Made by a program: the position numbers and the translations under genes | Shown here: positions 13,562 through 22,067 of the stretch, piece after piece | Numbering within the stretch: position 1 is the stretch's first letter | Layout of the letters: each line of letters begins with the position of its first letter | The notes under the pieces: model-generated | Told to the model about the DNA's origin: nothing | The model's database searches: none | The model's input: only the letters and a program-made list of their open reading frames with translations | Assembly: GCA_016841645.1 (NCBI GenBank) | Contig: JAENYS010000001.1 | Span: 248,001-312,000, forward strand | DNA from: Desulfoscipio geothermicus | Lineage (GTDB): Bacteria; Bacillota; Desulfotomaculia; Desulfotomaculales; Desulfallaceae | Direction of reading: 5' to 3' | Length of the DNA: 64,000 nt

Positions 13562-13608
13562 AGTGACGCCTGAGGAATTGGGGGATTCCATTGGCGTCAC
13601 TTTTCTAT
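13562..13608 (+). terminator. Terminator upstream of the recombinase gene
   Basis: AGTGACGCC (13562-13570) pairs with GGCGTCACT (13593-13601), with an inner GGAAT/ATTCC stem and a TTTTCTAT tail. It lies about 50 bases before the recombinase ATG and would insulate that gene from rightward prophage transcription. Confidence 0.65.
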
Positions 13609-13621
13609 ATAGTTGAAATAT

Positions 13622-13630
13622 CATAGAATA
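13622..13630 (+). promoter_or_regulatory. Sigma-E/K-like -10 motif before the recombinase
   Basis: CATAGAATA fits the -10 consensus of mother-cell sigma factors (CATAnnnTA for sigma-K, CATACAnT for sigma-E) and lies 25 bases before the ATG. The matching -35 is weak: ATA/AC elements exist upstream but at poor spacing. Suggestive only. Confidence 0.3.
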
Positions 13631-13654
13631 TAAAATAATGCATGAGGTGCCACT

Positions 13655-15097
13655 ATGAAACTAACCAGCAACCGAGCCATCGCGATTGTTAGAGTATCCA
13701 CCGCCGAACAGGCCAAAGAGGAACGGTACTCTATCCCACACCAAAAAACACATATACTTGAAGAGTGCCGACATCGCGGGCTAGAGATGTTGCACTTTTT
13801 TGAGTTTGTGCATAGTGGCGCAACCGTCTTGAGCAGCGCATCCAAGGAGAAAGCGGATATACTTGCGTTTATCAGGGATTACTCCATATCTATCGTAATG
13901 GTACATGAGCTGGACAGGCTATCCCGGTCTATGCTCGATACCCTGCTTTTTGTGGATGATCTCAATAAACTAGATGTTGCATTTATTTCTATCCATGATG
14001 GTTTCGATACCACCACCGCACAGGGCCAGCTGCAAATGCACATCCTGTCTGCGTTCAGTGAGTATTTCCGCAAGCAGCTGGCTAGTAAGGTCCTCGGTGG
14101 AATGATTGAACGGGCAAAACAGGGCAAGCACATGGGCAAGCTACCGCTAGGATATAAGATAGGCCCTGAGGGCTTTGAGGTTGACGATGAAGGGGCTAAA
14201 ATAGTCAAGATGGTATATTCCCTCTACCTTGATCAAAACATGGGCATGAGGGGCATTGCAGACTACCTCAACGGGATGGGTTTAAGAGGTAGGCAGGGTA
14301 ACCGCTGGAGCCACGCCACTATACGCGACATCTTGGAGAACGAAATATACGCCGGGACGTTCGCATGGTCGAACATAAGGGTGGAGGATAACCACCCCGC
14401 TATCATTGACCGGGAAACATGGGCAAAGGTACAAGAGCGCAGGAGGCTTAAGAAGGGACTTGGGGGCCGAGCTCAAAACAGCTTCTACCTGCTTAGTGGA
14501 CTATTGCGCTGCGGGGTCTGCGGTGAAAGTACAATGGTTGGCCGGCACGCCAGAAAGGGCAAGTTTGATTACCGCTATTATACCTGTAACAACTATGCAT
14601 CCAAAGGCAAAGATACTTGCCCGGCAGGTTATGTCCGGGCTGATCGGCTGGAGGAGTTCGTGCTGGAGGATATTAGAGACTTCGCACAGCAACGACCTAC
14701 TGAGCTTAACCGGGAAACCATACCGGCAGATTATAGCCTAATAAAGGAGAAAATTTCCCTTCAGGAAAAGGAACTCGACAGGCTTAAATTGATGCTCAAT
14801 CGCGCTGCGGAAGCATATGAGGAAGGGCAATATGATCTGGAGTATTTCAGTTATCGCAAAGAGCAGATAAAGAAGCAGCAGGAGCAGGTTAAGGATGATC
14901 TGCAACACCTGCAGGAGCAGCTGGAGGGCAAGATCAGTCAGGAGGAGGCCGAGAGTAGGATCACAGATAAAATCGCACTAGCTGAAAGCATCATAAATGA
15001 AAAAGACTCTATTAAAGCAAAGGCGAAGATTCAGCTGCTGATCGACAGTATACAAGTAAAGTCCGAGGACGATGTTATTATTTATTACCGGCTATGA
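13655..15097 (+). CDS. Large serine recombinase (prophage integrase/excisionase)
   Basis: A 480-residue site-specific recombinase. The N-terminal resolvase domain begins AIVRVSTAEQAKEERYSIP, with the nucleophile Ser15, and includes the ELDRLSRS active-site helix. The recombinase DNA-binding domain (MGKLPLGYKI then GMRGIADYLNGMG) follows at about 165-265. A zinc ribbon with CGVCGE and later Cys pairs lies near 285-325, and a long coiled coil (KEKISLQEKELDRLKLMLNR and on) precedes the C-terminal helix. ATG after GAGGTG. Its stop lies ten bases from the SpoVR fragment, so it adjoins its own attachment site, like the integrases of skin-type elements. No separate directionality-factor gene was identified in the window. 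Confidence 0.92.
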   Translation: MKLTSNRAIAIVRVSTAEQAKEERYSIPHQKTHILEECRHRGLEMLHFFEFVHSGATVLSSASKEKADILAFIRDYSISIVMVHELDRLSRSMLDTLLFVDDLNKLDVAFISIHDGFDTTTAQGQLQMHILSAFSEYFRKQLASKVLGGMIERAKQGKHMGKLPLGYKIGPEGFEVDDEGAKIVKMVYSLYLDQNMGMRGIADYLNGMGLRGRQGNRWSHATIRDILENEIYAGTFAWSNIRVEDNHPAIIDRETWAKVQERRRLKKGLGGRAQNSFYLLSGLLRCGVCGESTMVGRHARKGKFDYRYYTCNNYASKGKDTCPAGYVRADRLEEFVLEDIRDFAQQRPTELNRETIPADYSLIKEKISLQEKELDRLKLMLNRAAEAYEEGQYDLEYFSYRKEQIKKQQEQVKDDLQHLQEQLEGKISQEEAESRITDKIALAESIINEKDSIKAKAKIQLLIDSIQVKSEDDVIIYYRL

Positions 15098-15135
15098 TTT
15101 ATATGTTATGTATGCTTAGTCTTGCCAAAGGTCCA
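15098..15135. other. Prophage/host junction (attachment site) in spoVR
   Basis: The minus-strand SpoVR-like reading ends after FGK (codon 60), and the following bases no longer code SpoVR. The crossover should lie close to 15106-15125. The exact core cannot be fixed without the other end of the prophage. Confidence 0.6.
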
Positions 15136-15300
15136 GTGCGAGAAACGAGTGGGCATACCGTACGAACCAAATGAATAAATAATTTCCGCCGGGCAAATTT
15201 CAAAATACATGTTATAAAAATCCAGATTAAACTTTTTAGCTATAACAGTTATATCCTCAATAGATTTTTCCAGAATCTTTATTTCTTCCTGTGGATGCAA
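15106..15300 (-). pseudogene. spoVR: spoVR, 5' fragment interrupted by the prophage
   Basis: The 64 residues read as the start of SpoVR: a helix, then [36 protein letters not shown], and a stop four residues later. SpoVR proteins are normally about 450-470 residues and carry LDFYPM.FEI and [14 protein letters not shown] at this place. Start TTG 15300 after GGGGGGAGG, three bases past yhbH. PrkA, YhbH and SpoVR (YeaG, YeaH and YcgB in E. coli) commonly occur together; SpoVR takes part in spore cortex formation in Bacillus. The missing ~400 codons should lie on the minus strand at the far-left end of the prophage. Excision would rejoin the gene. Confidence 0.85.
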
Positions 15301-15303
15301 AGC

Positions 15304-16470
15304 CTAACCTCCCCCCTTACTGCGCTGCGTTTTCCGGACGGGATTAAAAAACGTTTTCAGGGCGGGATATACATCGCTTTTACTTTTAATACCCACGCTA
15401 GTAAACTTGGGATCAACTATTTTTTTATAAACTGCCCGCAGCGTGCTGGTATAGTAATACGGTCCTTCAATTTCACCATAACCAACCAGATTACATACTT
15501 TCAAAAGTTCTTTTACATATTTTACACATTTTTCATTATCCGATGTCAAGTTGTCTCCATCGGAAAAGTGAAAGGCGTAAATATTATAATCCTCCGGATT
15601 ATAGCGTTTCTCAATTAAATCCAGGGCCAATTGATATACCGATGAACAGCGAGTGCCCCCACTGGCTCCCTTGGTAAAAAATTCCTCCTCAGTAGTTTCC
15701 TTTGCCTCTACATGATGTGCTAAAAAAACAATTTGCACATTTTTATATTTAGTGCGCAAAAACCGGGTCATCCAGAAGAAAAAACTACGCGCAATATATT
15801 TTTCATAGGGTCCCATCGAACCGGATGTATCCATCATGGCCAATATTACGGCACTGCTTTCATACTTATAGGTAATGTCCCAGGTTTTATAGCGCAAATC
15901 CTCCCTGGTTATTTTGCCGAAGCCCGGTTGCCCCTGCCTGGCATTGCGCTTAAATGCCTCTAAAATAGTTCTTTTGCGATCTATATTGCTGGAAATACCC
16001 TTTTTCCTGATATCCTTGAATTCAAAGGCCTCGGATGCCAGCTCAGGTTTCTTCTTTGGCTGCAAATTAGGCAGGCCAAGATCCTCAAAAATTAACTGGG
16101 CCAATTCATCAATGGTAATTTCGGCCTCATAATAATCCACCCCCGGTTCTTCCCCGGCACCCTTGCCCTTGCCGGAGCCGGCGGGCTGCTTCTGATCGCT
16201 CCCCAGCACATCCCCTTCTTTGGTATTGCCCTGCCCTTGCCCGCTATGTTTACGTTTACCGTTGTCAAAACGAAAATGATATTCCTCCAGAGAACGAATG
16301 GGTACCTTAACTACCTTCCGGCCATCGGATAAAATGATACTTTCCTCACTGACCACATCCGCCAAGTTCTTTTTAATGGCTTCTCTGACCTTTTCCCGGT
16401 GGCGCTCGCGGTCAATTTCACCTTTACGGTGCAGTGACCAGTCTTCCCTAGAAACCGTATATTCGGACAT
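15304..16470 (-). CDS. yhbH: YhbH-family sporulation protein (UPF0229)
   Basis: A 388-residue protein of the YhbH/YeaH family. The C-terminal half is a von Willebrand A-like domain with a metal-binding MMDTSGSMGPYEKYIARS segment and later FLAHHVEAKETTEEEFF. The N-terminal third is Lys/Gly-rich with a low-complexity linker (GKRKHSGQGQGNTKEGDV). In Bacillus the gene is needed for normal spores and works with the kinase PrkA. Here it lies eight bases after prkA and three before the spoVR fragment, so the three belong to one operon. Length and start (ATG 16470) fit the family. Confidence 0.9.
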   Translation of the reverse strand: MSEYTVSREDWSLHRKGEIDRERHREKVREAIKKNLADVVSEESIILSDGRKVVKVPIRSLEEYHFRFDNGKRKHSGQGQGNTKEGDVLGSDQKQPAGSGKGKGAGEEPGVDYYEAEITIDELAQLIFEDLGLPNLQPKKKPELASEAFEFKDIRKKGISSNIDRKRTILEAFKRNARQGQPGFGKITREDLRYKTWDITYKYESSAVILAMMDTSGSMGPYEKYIARSFFFWMTRFLRTKYKNVQIVFLAHHVEAKETTEEEFFTKGASGGTRCSSVYQLALDLIEKRYNPEDYNIYAFHFSDGDNLTSDNEKCVKYVKELLKVCNLVGYGEIEGPYYYTSTLRAVYKKIVDPKFTSVGIKSKSDVYPALKTFFNPVRKTQRSKGGG

Positions 16471-16478
16471 TTTCCCAC

Positions 16479-18377
16479 CTACCTGTTCAACAAGCTGCCG
16501 ACATATTTTAGCAATTCATTGGCACATATACTGCAGTACCCGTATTCATCCATTAATTTGGCGCTTACTTCGTTCATGCGCTTAAGCTGCTCTGCATCGG
16601 GTGTCTTGGTGGAAGTGGTTATTTTGACTACATCCTTTAAATCGGCAAACAGTTTTTTCTCCACAGCTTCCCGTAGCCTTTCATGAGATTTATAATTAAA
16701 ACGTTTTTCTTTACGAGCATAACTTGATAACCTGATCAGTATCTCCTCGCGGAAGCTCTTCTTAGCGCTTTCCGAAACGCCAACTTGTTCTTCAATGGAG
16801 CGCATCAATTTTTCATCAGGATCAATTTCTTCGTCTGTAATGGGATCCTTTAATTTAATGCCATTGCAGTACGCCTCTACGTTATCCAGGTAATTATCAA
16901 ACAACACCCGGGCAGATTCTTCATAGGAGTACACAAATGCTTTCTGTACCTCTTTTTTAGCCAGCTCGTCATACTCCTTACGGGCCACCGATATAAAGTT
17001 TAATAACCGTTCCTTTTCCTCTTTGGAAATGGAAGGATGCTGGTCCAGCCCGTCCTTTAATGCACGCAGTACATCCAACGGGTTGATACAACGGGTGGAG
17101 GTGCGAATCAACGCCGAGCTGAGTCGATTGATTACATAGCGCGGGTCCACCCCACTCATCCCTTCGTCGGTGTGTTCATTTTGCAATTCAGTTAAATCTT
17201 TTTGCTTGAAGCCTTCTACATCTTCGCCATCGTAAAGCTTCATTTTTTTAACCAGATCCATACCCTGCTTCTTACTATCCTTTAAACGGCTGAGCACGGA
17301 AAAAATACTGGCTACCTTTAAAGCATGAGGCGCAATGTGAATATCCTTAAGGTCGCTTTGCTTAATTAGCTTTTCATATATCTTGACCTCTTCACTAACT
17401 TTCAGGTTATAAGGTATTTTCATGACAATAATCCGGGACTGCAGCGCCTCATTTTTCTTATTGCTGATGAAAGCCTGATACTCATTTTCGTTAGTGTGGG
17501 CTATGATCATTTCATCTGCGTAGATCAAAGCAAAACGGCCCGCTTTGAAATTACCCTCCTGGGATAGGCTGAGTAAATTCCAAAGGAATTTTTCATCACA
17601 TTTGAGCATTTCCTGAAATTCCATGATGCCCCGGTTGGCTATGTTCAACTCCCCGTCAAACCGGTAGGCCCTGGGATCCGACTCCGAGCCGTATTCGCCA
17701 ATGGTGCTAAAGTCAATGCTGCCCGTCAGGTCGGCAATATCCTGGGATTTGGGGTCGGACGGAGTAAATGTGCCTATTCCCACGCGGTGGTCTTCAGAAA
17801 GAATTATCCTCTCCACCAGCACGTCTTCAACATTACCGCCGTATTCATTTTCCAACATCATCCGGCAGGAGGGGCATAACTCCCCTTCAATATATACCCC
17901 ATATTCTCTTTCAAAGTCGGCTCGTAACTCCTTGGGGATAAGGTGCAGCGGCTCTTCGTGCATAGGGCAGTTTTTAATGGCGTAAACTGTACCTCGGTCC
18001 AATTTACTATATTGCTCCAGTCCCCTTTTCAACATGGCAACCAAGGTGGACTTACCACCGCTTACCGGACCCATTAAAAGTAAAATACGCTTGCGCACAT
18101 CCAATCGGCGGGCCGCAGGATGAAAATACTCTTCAACTAGTTTTTCCAGCGTTTTATCCAGCCCAAAAATTTCCTGGTTGAAAAACTTATAACGCTTGCC
18201 GCCATATTCCAGTTCCTGCACTCCTGCATCATAAAGCATATTGTATATCCTGGAATGAGCTAATTGTGCTATTGTGGGATTATCCTTGACCAAATCCAAA
18301 TAGTCGTAAAATGTGCCTTCCCATCTATACTGTTCTTCCAGAGAGCGGAATTCATCCAATCTCTTAATAAAATTCAC
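16479..18377 (-). CDS. prkA: PrkA-family serine protein kinase/AAA protein
   Basis: A 632-residue protein. Residues ~60-390 are the AAA core with Walker A GPVSGGKS (103-110), and the C-terminal ~230 residues match the PrkA C-terminal domain. A zinc-like Cys pair (CPMHEEP and CPSC) interrupts the AAA part, as in other members. PrkA phosphorylates serine residues in vitro and is mother-cell expressed under sigma-E in Bacillus. It is the first gene of the leftward prkA-yhbH-spoVR operon, whose last gene is split by the prophage. The 5' region (18378-18600) has a possible CATATAAAT -10 motif on the minus strand. Confidence 0.92.
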   Translation of the reverse strand: MNFIKRLDEFRSLEEQYRWEGTFYDYLDLVKDNPTIAQLAHSRIYNMLYDAGVQELEYGGKRYKFFNQEIFGLDKTLEKLVEEYFHPAARRLDVRKRILLLMGPVSGGKSTLVAMLKRGLEQYSKLDRGTVYAIKNCPMHEEPLHLIPKELRADFEREYGVYIEGELCPSCRMMLENEYGGNVEDVLVERIILSEDHRVGIGTFTPSDPKSQDIADLTGSIDFSTIGEYGSESDPRAYRFDGELNIANRGIMEFQEMLKCDEKFLWNLLSLSQEGNFKAGRFALIYADEMIIAHTNENEYQAFISNKKNEALQSRIIVMKIPYNLKVSEEVKIYEKLIKQSDLKDIHIAPHALKVASIFSVLSRLKDSKKQGMDLVKKMKLYDGEDVEGFKQKDLTELQNEHTDEGMSGVDPRYVINRLSSALIRTSTRCINPLDVLRALKDGLDQHPSISKEEKERLLNFISVARKEYDELAKKEVQKAFVYSYEESARVLFDNYLDNVEAYCNGIKLKDPITDEEIDPDEKLMRSIEEQVGVSESAKKSFREEILIRLSSYARKEKRFNYKSHERLREAVEKKLFADLKDVVKITTSTKTPDAEQLKRMNEVSAKLMDEYGYCSICANELLKYVGSLLNR

Positions 18378-18601
18378 TTTTTCACACTCCCCCTACTTAT
18401 TAATTATTGGGTTTTAAACTAGCATTTGGTTAAGCAACCAACTTCTCCACACAAACAAGTACTATATTTATATGCAGCAATGCCTAAATGAGTATCATGC
18501 TAAGTTGTAGTAATAGACTATTCTTGTCTCAAACTGATTATTAACGTTATATTTTTGCTATTATTCGCATTTTTAAATTGTTAGCTTTTACAATAAAACA
18601 A
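18378..18601. promoter_or_regulatory. Upstream region of prkA
   Basis: About 220 AT-rich bases without genes. On the minus strand CATATAAAT near 18462-18470 resembles a sigma-E -10 element, with a GATACT-type -35 about 16 bases upstream. The match is moderate; expression timing is inferred from Bacillus prkA. Confidence 0.3.
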
Positions 18602-18603
18602 AA

Positions 18604-18642
18604 AAGGACAGGCGGTTCACATAAAAAGAACCACCTGTCCTT
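18604..18642 (-). terminator. Terminator after gatD
   Basis: A 15-base stem AAGGACAGG(C/T)GGTTC with one mismatch, followed on the minus strand by TTTTTTG. It ends the murT-gatD unit. Confidence 0.85.
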
Positions 18643-18665
18643 ACAAAATTAGTATAAATAACTTA

Positions 18666-19388
18666 TTAGCCTAACAATCTATCTACCATCGCCTGATTAG
18701 CTATATTTTCCAATTCGTCGTCCAGTGCATTTAGCTTAGATGGATAACCTTTCCTTTCCAGGGCGAGAGTGATTAAATAGTCGGTGAGAATAGGGTTCCT
18801 GGGTAAAAGCGGGCCGTGCAAATAAGAACAAAACACGTTTTTGTAGCGAGCACCTTCCCGGCCATCCTGACCATTATTGCCATGACCATATAAAACACTG
18901 CCCAGGGGTTTATGGCCGTTAATAAAAGTTTTACCACCATGATTTTCAAAACCCACTAATTTAGTTTTTTTACCGGCCAACTCCGCCTCTAAAACCACAT
19001 TGCCGATTAATCTTTTATCCCCGGCTTCAGTATAAAAGTCCAGCAAGCCCAATCCGGGAATCTCCCGTCCCTGGGAAGTACGGTAGTAGCGTCCCAGCAA
19101 CTGGTAGCCGCCACAGATGGCCAGCACCACCAAACCATTATCTACCGCCATACGCAAAGCGTCAACACGATTTTTCAGATCCTCGGCCATCAAGGCCTGT
19201 TCCCGGTCCGAGCCTCCGCCGATAAACAAAAAGTCATACTCAGCAAACTCTACCGCACCTCCCAGGTTGACCTCCCGAACCTGTACAGGCAACCCCCTCC
19301 AGCTGCAGCGCCGCATAAAGGCCAATACATTACCACGATCACCGTACAGATTCAACAAATCAGGATACAGATGACATACGGTTAGCAT
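18666..19388 (-). CDS. gatD: Lipid II isoglutaminyl synthase, glutaminase subunit
   Basis: A 240-residue class I glutamine amidotransferase of the CobB/CobQ type. The nucleophile lies in LAICGGYQLLG (Cys92) and the catalytic His in YLHGPLLPRNP (His191). GatD frees ammonia from glutamine for MurT, which amidates the D-glutamate of lipid II. Its ATG lies 29 bases inside the 3' end of murT with a GAGGGTGAG site, so translation is coupled. The N-terminal MLTVCHLYPDLLNLYGDRGN is typical of this subfamily. Confidence 0.9.
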   Translation of the reverse strand: MLTVCHLYPDLLNLYGDRGNVLAFMRRCSWRGLPVQVREVNLGGAVEFAEYDFLFIGGGSDREQALMAEDLKNRVDALRMAVDNGLVVLAICGGYQLLGRYYRTSQGREIPGLGLLDFYTEAGDKRLIGNVVLEAELAGKKTKLVGFENHGGKTFINGHKPLGSVLYGHGNNGQDGREGARYKNVFCSYLHGPLLPRNPILTDYLITLALERKGYPSKLNALDDELENIANQAMVDRLLG

Positions 19389-20778
19389 GATAACTCACCC
19401 TCTCGGCCTTTTGCCCTAAGATTTTTTCCACCGGCCATAGCGCCGTATATGTAGCCATCATACCCACCGCCACACCTTCCCCTTGCAAGGCAGCATTTAT
19501 AGCCCGTCGGTAATCTTTTTCCGTTGCCAACAGTATGGTAGGCACCCCGGCGTATTTCAAACGCAAAGCCATTTCCTCGGCCCGCTGGCCGGAACAAATA
19601 AACCGGTTGAATTGCTCCGGGTACTGCGCCAGCACTTCAAAATCTACATCCCAAAGCCAGGAAATATCTCGGCCATCCGCATCGTTATCGTTAATGGCAA
19701 TCATAATATCCTGCCTCCCCTTTTGCGCCAGCAATACTGTTAGGGCTTGGTTAAAGCCGGTAGGATTCTTGACCAGAGTCAAGGTGACTTGTTTATTGCC
19801 ATAACGAAATGATTCCATGCGACCTGTGGCCGGAGTATAGGTGGTTAAGCATAATACCGCTTTTTCCGGCAATATCCCCAGCGATAGTGCTGTGGTAAAG
19901 GCAGCCAACCCATTATAGATATTGTATATACCTTGAACAGGTATATACAGCGACCATACGCTCCTGCCGGATGAGCTGTTGTCATAAATAGTTGCCTTAG
20001 TACCCGCCTCATCGCTTATAACGTCTACCGCTTCGATATCAGGTCGCATCCGGGCAAATCCGCACTGCGGGCATTTAAAATCGCCCAGTTGGCCATATAT
20101 ATAAATATTGTAAACAAGCGCACTGCCGCAAAAAGGACAAAATTTAGCCTCCCGGCTGAAAGCAGCTGTATTGGAAAAGTCCGCATCCGGGCGTACCCCA
20201 TAATATATCGTAACCTTACCGGTCTCTCTAGCCAAGCGAGCCACCAGCGGGTCATCGGCATTTAAAATTAATTTAACTTCTCCGGGCAGTTTGTTTAGGG
20301 CATCCAGTACCTTGCCAACGGTCGTGTCCAATTCCCCATAACGATCCAGTTGATCCCGAAAAAAATTAGTCACCATCACCCGACTGGGCTTTATCCACCG
20401 AGTAACTACGGGGAAAGCAGCCTCGTCCACTTCCAACACCGCATAATCACAGTTTAAACGGGCTGTTAGAGTACTGGCTTTAATAAAAGCAGTCGCCACC
20501 CCCGTAATTAAATTAGCCCCCTCCCGGTTGGTCACCACCCTATAGCCGTCTTGTTCCAAAATATCAGCCAGCATATTGCTGGTGGTAGTTTTTCCGTTAG
20601 TGCCGGTGGTCATAATTACACCTTTGCGAGGCTGGCCCTGGTAATGCTTTAATAAGTCCGGGCAAATACGCAACGCCACCATACCCGGCAGGGAAGAACC
20701 ACGCCCCCGTCCGGATAGTTTGCTCAAGTACATGGCTAATTTTGCCGCAACCATGCCTATAATTAAACGTAGATTCAT
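19360..20778 (-). CDS. murT: Lipid II isoglutaminyl synthase, Mur-ligase-like subunit
   Basis: A 472-residue Mur-ligase-type protein with P-loop MTTGTNGKTTTSNMLA near residue 57, the central ATPase domain and a C-terminal DUF1727 domain (VTLTLVKNPTGFNQAL). A zinc ribbon is inserted in the middle (CPFCG, then CPQCG), the hallmark of MurT compared with MurC-F. With GatD it converts D-glutamate to D-isoglutamine in the peptidoglycan precursor. First gene of the pair; it starts four bases after the MBL hydrolase gene ends. Confidence 0.92.
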   Translation of the reverse strand: MNLRLIIGMVAAKLAMYLSKLSGRGRGSSLPGMVALRICPDLLKHYQGQPRKGVIMTTGTNGKTTTSNMLADILEQDGYRVVTNREGANLITGVATAFIKASTLTARLNCDYAVLEVDEAAFPVVTRWIKPSRVMVTNFFRDQLDRYGELDTTVGKVLDALNKLPGEVKLILNADDPLVARLARETGKVTIYYGVRPDADFSNTAAFSREAKFCPFCGSALVYNIYIYGQLGDFKCPQCGFARMRPDIEAVDVISDEAGTKATIYDNSSSGRSVWSLYIPVQGIYNIYNGLAAFTTALSLGILPEKAVLCLTTYTPATGRMESFRYGNKQVTLTLVKNPTGFNQALTVLLAQKGRQDIMIAINDNDADGRDISWLWDVDFEVLAQYPEQFNRFICSGQRAEEMALRLKYAGVPTILLATEKDYRRAINAALQGEGVAVGMMATYTALWPVEKILGQKAERVSYHANRMSSVS

Positions 20779-20781
20779 GCT

Positions 20782-21732
20782 TTACCTCATGCTATAATAA
20801 TTAACCCCTTGTTTTTTTGAACAGTTGATTTCACCTTTATCTACCAGCAAATCCAGGTGGGCCAATATTTCCGAAAGCCCCAAGGCAATACCAAATCTTT
20901 TTAAACCAGGATATATGGCTTTACATAATTGATAAGTATTTTGCTCACCTGACTGTAGATTTGTCTTGATTCGTTCGAACTGTTCTTGATGATGCCTGCG
21001 CGCCACGTTAATCACACTGAAGTAATCATTAAAGGTACCTCCGTGGCCGGGAAATACCATGGTAACATCTAGCTTCTCCAGTACATTTAGCCCGGAAAGG
21101 TATTGTTTCAATGACGGCAAACGCGTTCCAAGTTTGTCGTGGTCCGGCTCCATCAATGGGTTGGGTGTAATATGGGGCAATAAAAAGTCTCCGGAGAAGA
21201 ATAATTTTTGCTCAGAGTCATAAGCGCACAGATGCCCGGGACTATGCCCGGGGAAATGCATGATGTGCAACTCACCACCGTCAAAGGATATGCTTTCACC
21301 ACCGCTCATTAACTTAGTTTGCACACCCTTTAAAGCGGGCTCGGGAAGCATGTCTTTTTCACCTATCATTTCCTGCAGTATCTCCGCCGGAATGCCGGTT
21401 TCCAGTATAGACGGCATCCGCTCTTTGTAAAAATCCTGTTTTCCCTTTATCTTTCCTTCCTCTATAGGATGAATAAGCACAGTTGCTTTGGAAACACCGG
21501 CAATTTGTTCGGCAAGACCACAGTGGTCGGGGTGGGAGTGGGTAACCACAATTCTTTTAATATCTTCGATGCGGCAATCCATAGATTCAAACATATGCTG
21601 CAAAGCCTTATAAGCCTGAGGCGTATCGGGGCCTACATCAATCATTGTGATTGGATCATTTTTTATTAAATATGTATTTACCGGCCCAACAGGATAAGGA
21701 GTAGGAATAACTATTTGATATACTGATAGCAA
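20782..21732 (-). CDS. MBL-fold metallohydrolase
   Basis: A metallo-beta-lactamase-fold hydrolase of about 316 residues. It has the metal-binding THSHPDHCG motif near residue 70, a later GHSPGHLC segment and VFPGHGG, giving the usual two-metal set. The C-terminal ~60 residues look like a winged helix (ILAHLDLLVDKGEINCSKKQ), as in the LACTB2-like group. TTG 21732 is preferred because GGGAGGG lies nine bases upstream; an upstream in-frame start overlaps this site. It is immediately upstream of murT. Substrate unknown. Confidence 0.82.
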   Translation of the reverse strand: MLSVYQIVIPTPYPVGPVNTYLIKNDPITMIDVGPDTPQAYKALQHMFESMDCRIEDIKRIVVTHSHPDHCGLAEQIAGVSKATVLIHPIEEGKIKGKQDFYKERMPSILETGIPAEILQEMIGEKDMLPEPALKGVQTKLMSGGESISFDGGELHIMHFPGHSPGHLCAYDSEQKLFFSGDFLLPHITPNPLMEPDHDKLGTRLPSLKQYLSGLNVLEKLDVTMVFPGHGGTFNDYFSVINVARRHHQEQFERIKTNLQSGEQNTYQLCKAIYPGLKRFGIALGLSEILAHLDLLVDKGEINCSKKQGVNYYSMR

Positions 21733-21787
21733 GCTTCTCGTCCCTCCCAATTTAAAAGTATATCATTCAATACAATGCAAAACAATA

Positions 21788-21812
21788 AACCACGCCCTAC
21801 GGCGTGGTATTT
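21788..21812 (-). terminator. Terminator after the glutaredoxin gene
   Basis: ACCACGCC-ctac-GGCGTGGT, followed on the minus strand by TTTATTGTTTTG. Confidence 0.7.
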
Positions 21813-21844
21813 AAGCCCGGCAACTTCCGGTGCTGTTAAATTCC

Positions 21845-22060
21845 TCACCCACCACCGTTATACCCAGTGCTCACCAATTTACCATCTTTCACAATAACCG
21901 GAACTATACCGGCACTAAATTTTTCTTGAACGAATTGTTTTGCCGCGGCATCCACGCTGGTATTTACTTCTTTAAAATTAATGCCCCCGGCTTTGTAGTC
22001 CTGCACTACCTTTTGGCAGTAGGGACAATCTGTCTTGGTATAAATTACCACTTCGCCCAT
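21845..22060 (-). CDS. Glutaredoxin-family protein
   Basis: A 71-residue thioredoxin-fold protein with the dithiol motif TDCPYCQKV at residues 10-18 and the conserved VPVIVKDGKLVSTGYNG end. It reduces disulfides or mixed glutathione-type disulfides using its CPYC pair. Length is typical of the small NrdH/YruB-like group. It lies eight bases downstream of the DUF4198 gene and probably shares its transcript. Confidence 0.88.
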   Translation of the reverse strand: MGEVVIYTKTDCPYCQKVVQDYKAGGINFKEVNTSVDAAAKQFVQEKFSAGIVPVIVKDGKLVSTGYNGGG

Positions 22061-22067
22061 TTATAAA

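Larger units (their letters stand above)
1..15115. mobile_element. Prophage, right-hand part (left end outside window)
   Basis: The region holds phage-type genes only: replication initiator, Gam-like and Sak4-like recombination proteins, DNA methyltransferases, Cro/CI-type repressors, an ImmA-like protein, a moron-like nuclease and a large serine recombinase. The right border is set by the end of the recombinase gene (15097) and the start of recognisable SpoVR coding sequence on the minus strand (15106-15300). The structural and lysis genes are not in the window, so the element continues leftward and its size is unknown. At least three early genes appear broken, so it may be defective for lytic growth, while the recombinase and both repressor modules look intact. 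Confidence 0.88.

Noticed and set aside
12798-15161. GAGTAGGCATACCGT at 12798 resembling GAGTGGGCATACCGT in the spoVR fragment at 15147
   Set aside because: 14 of 15 bases match, which could suggest a second attachment-like site. The flanks differ, the match is short and it lies well inside the spoVR coding part, not at the break, so chance is the better reading.
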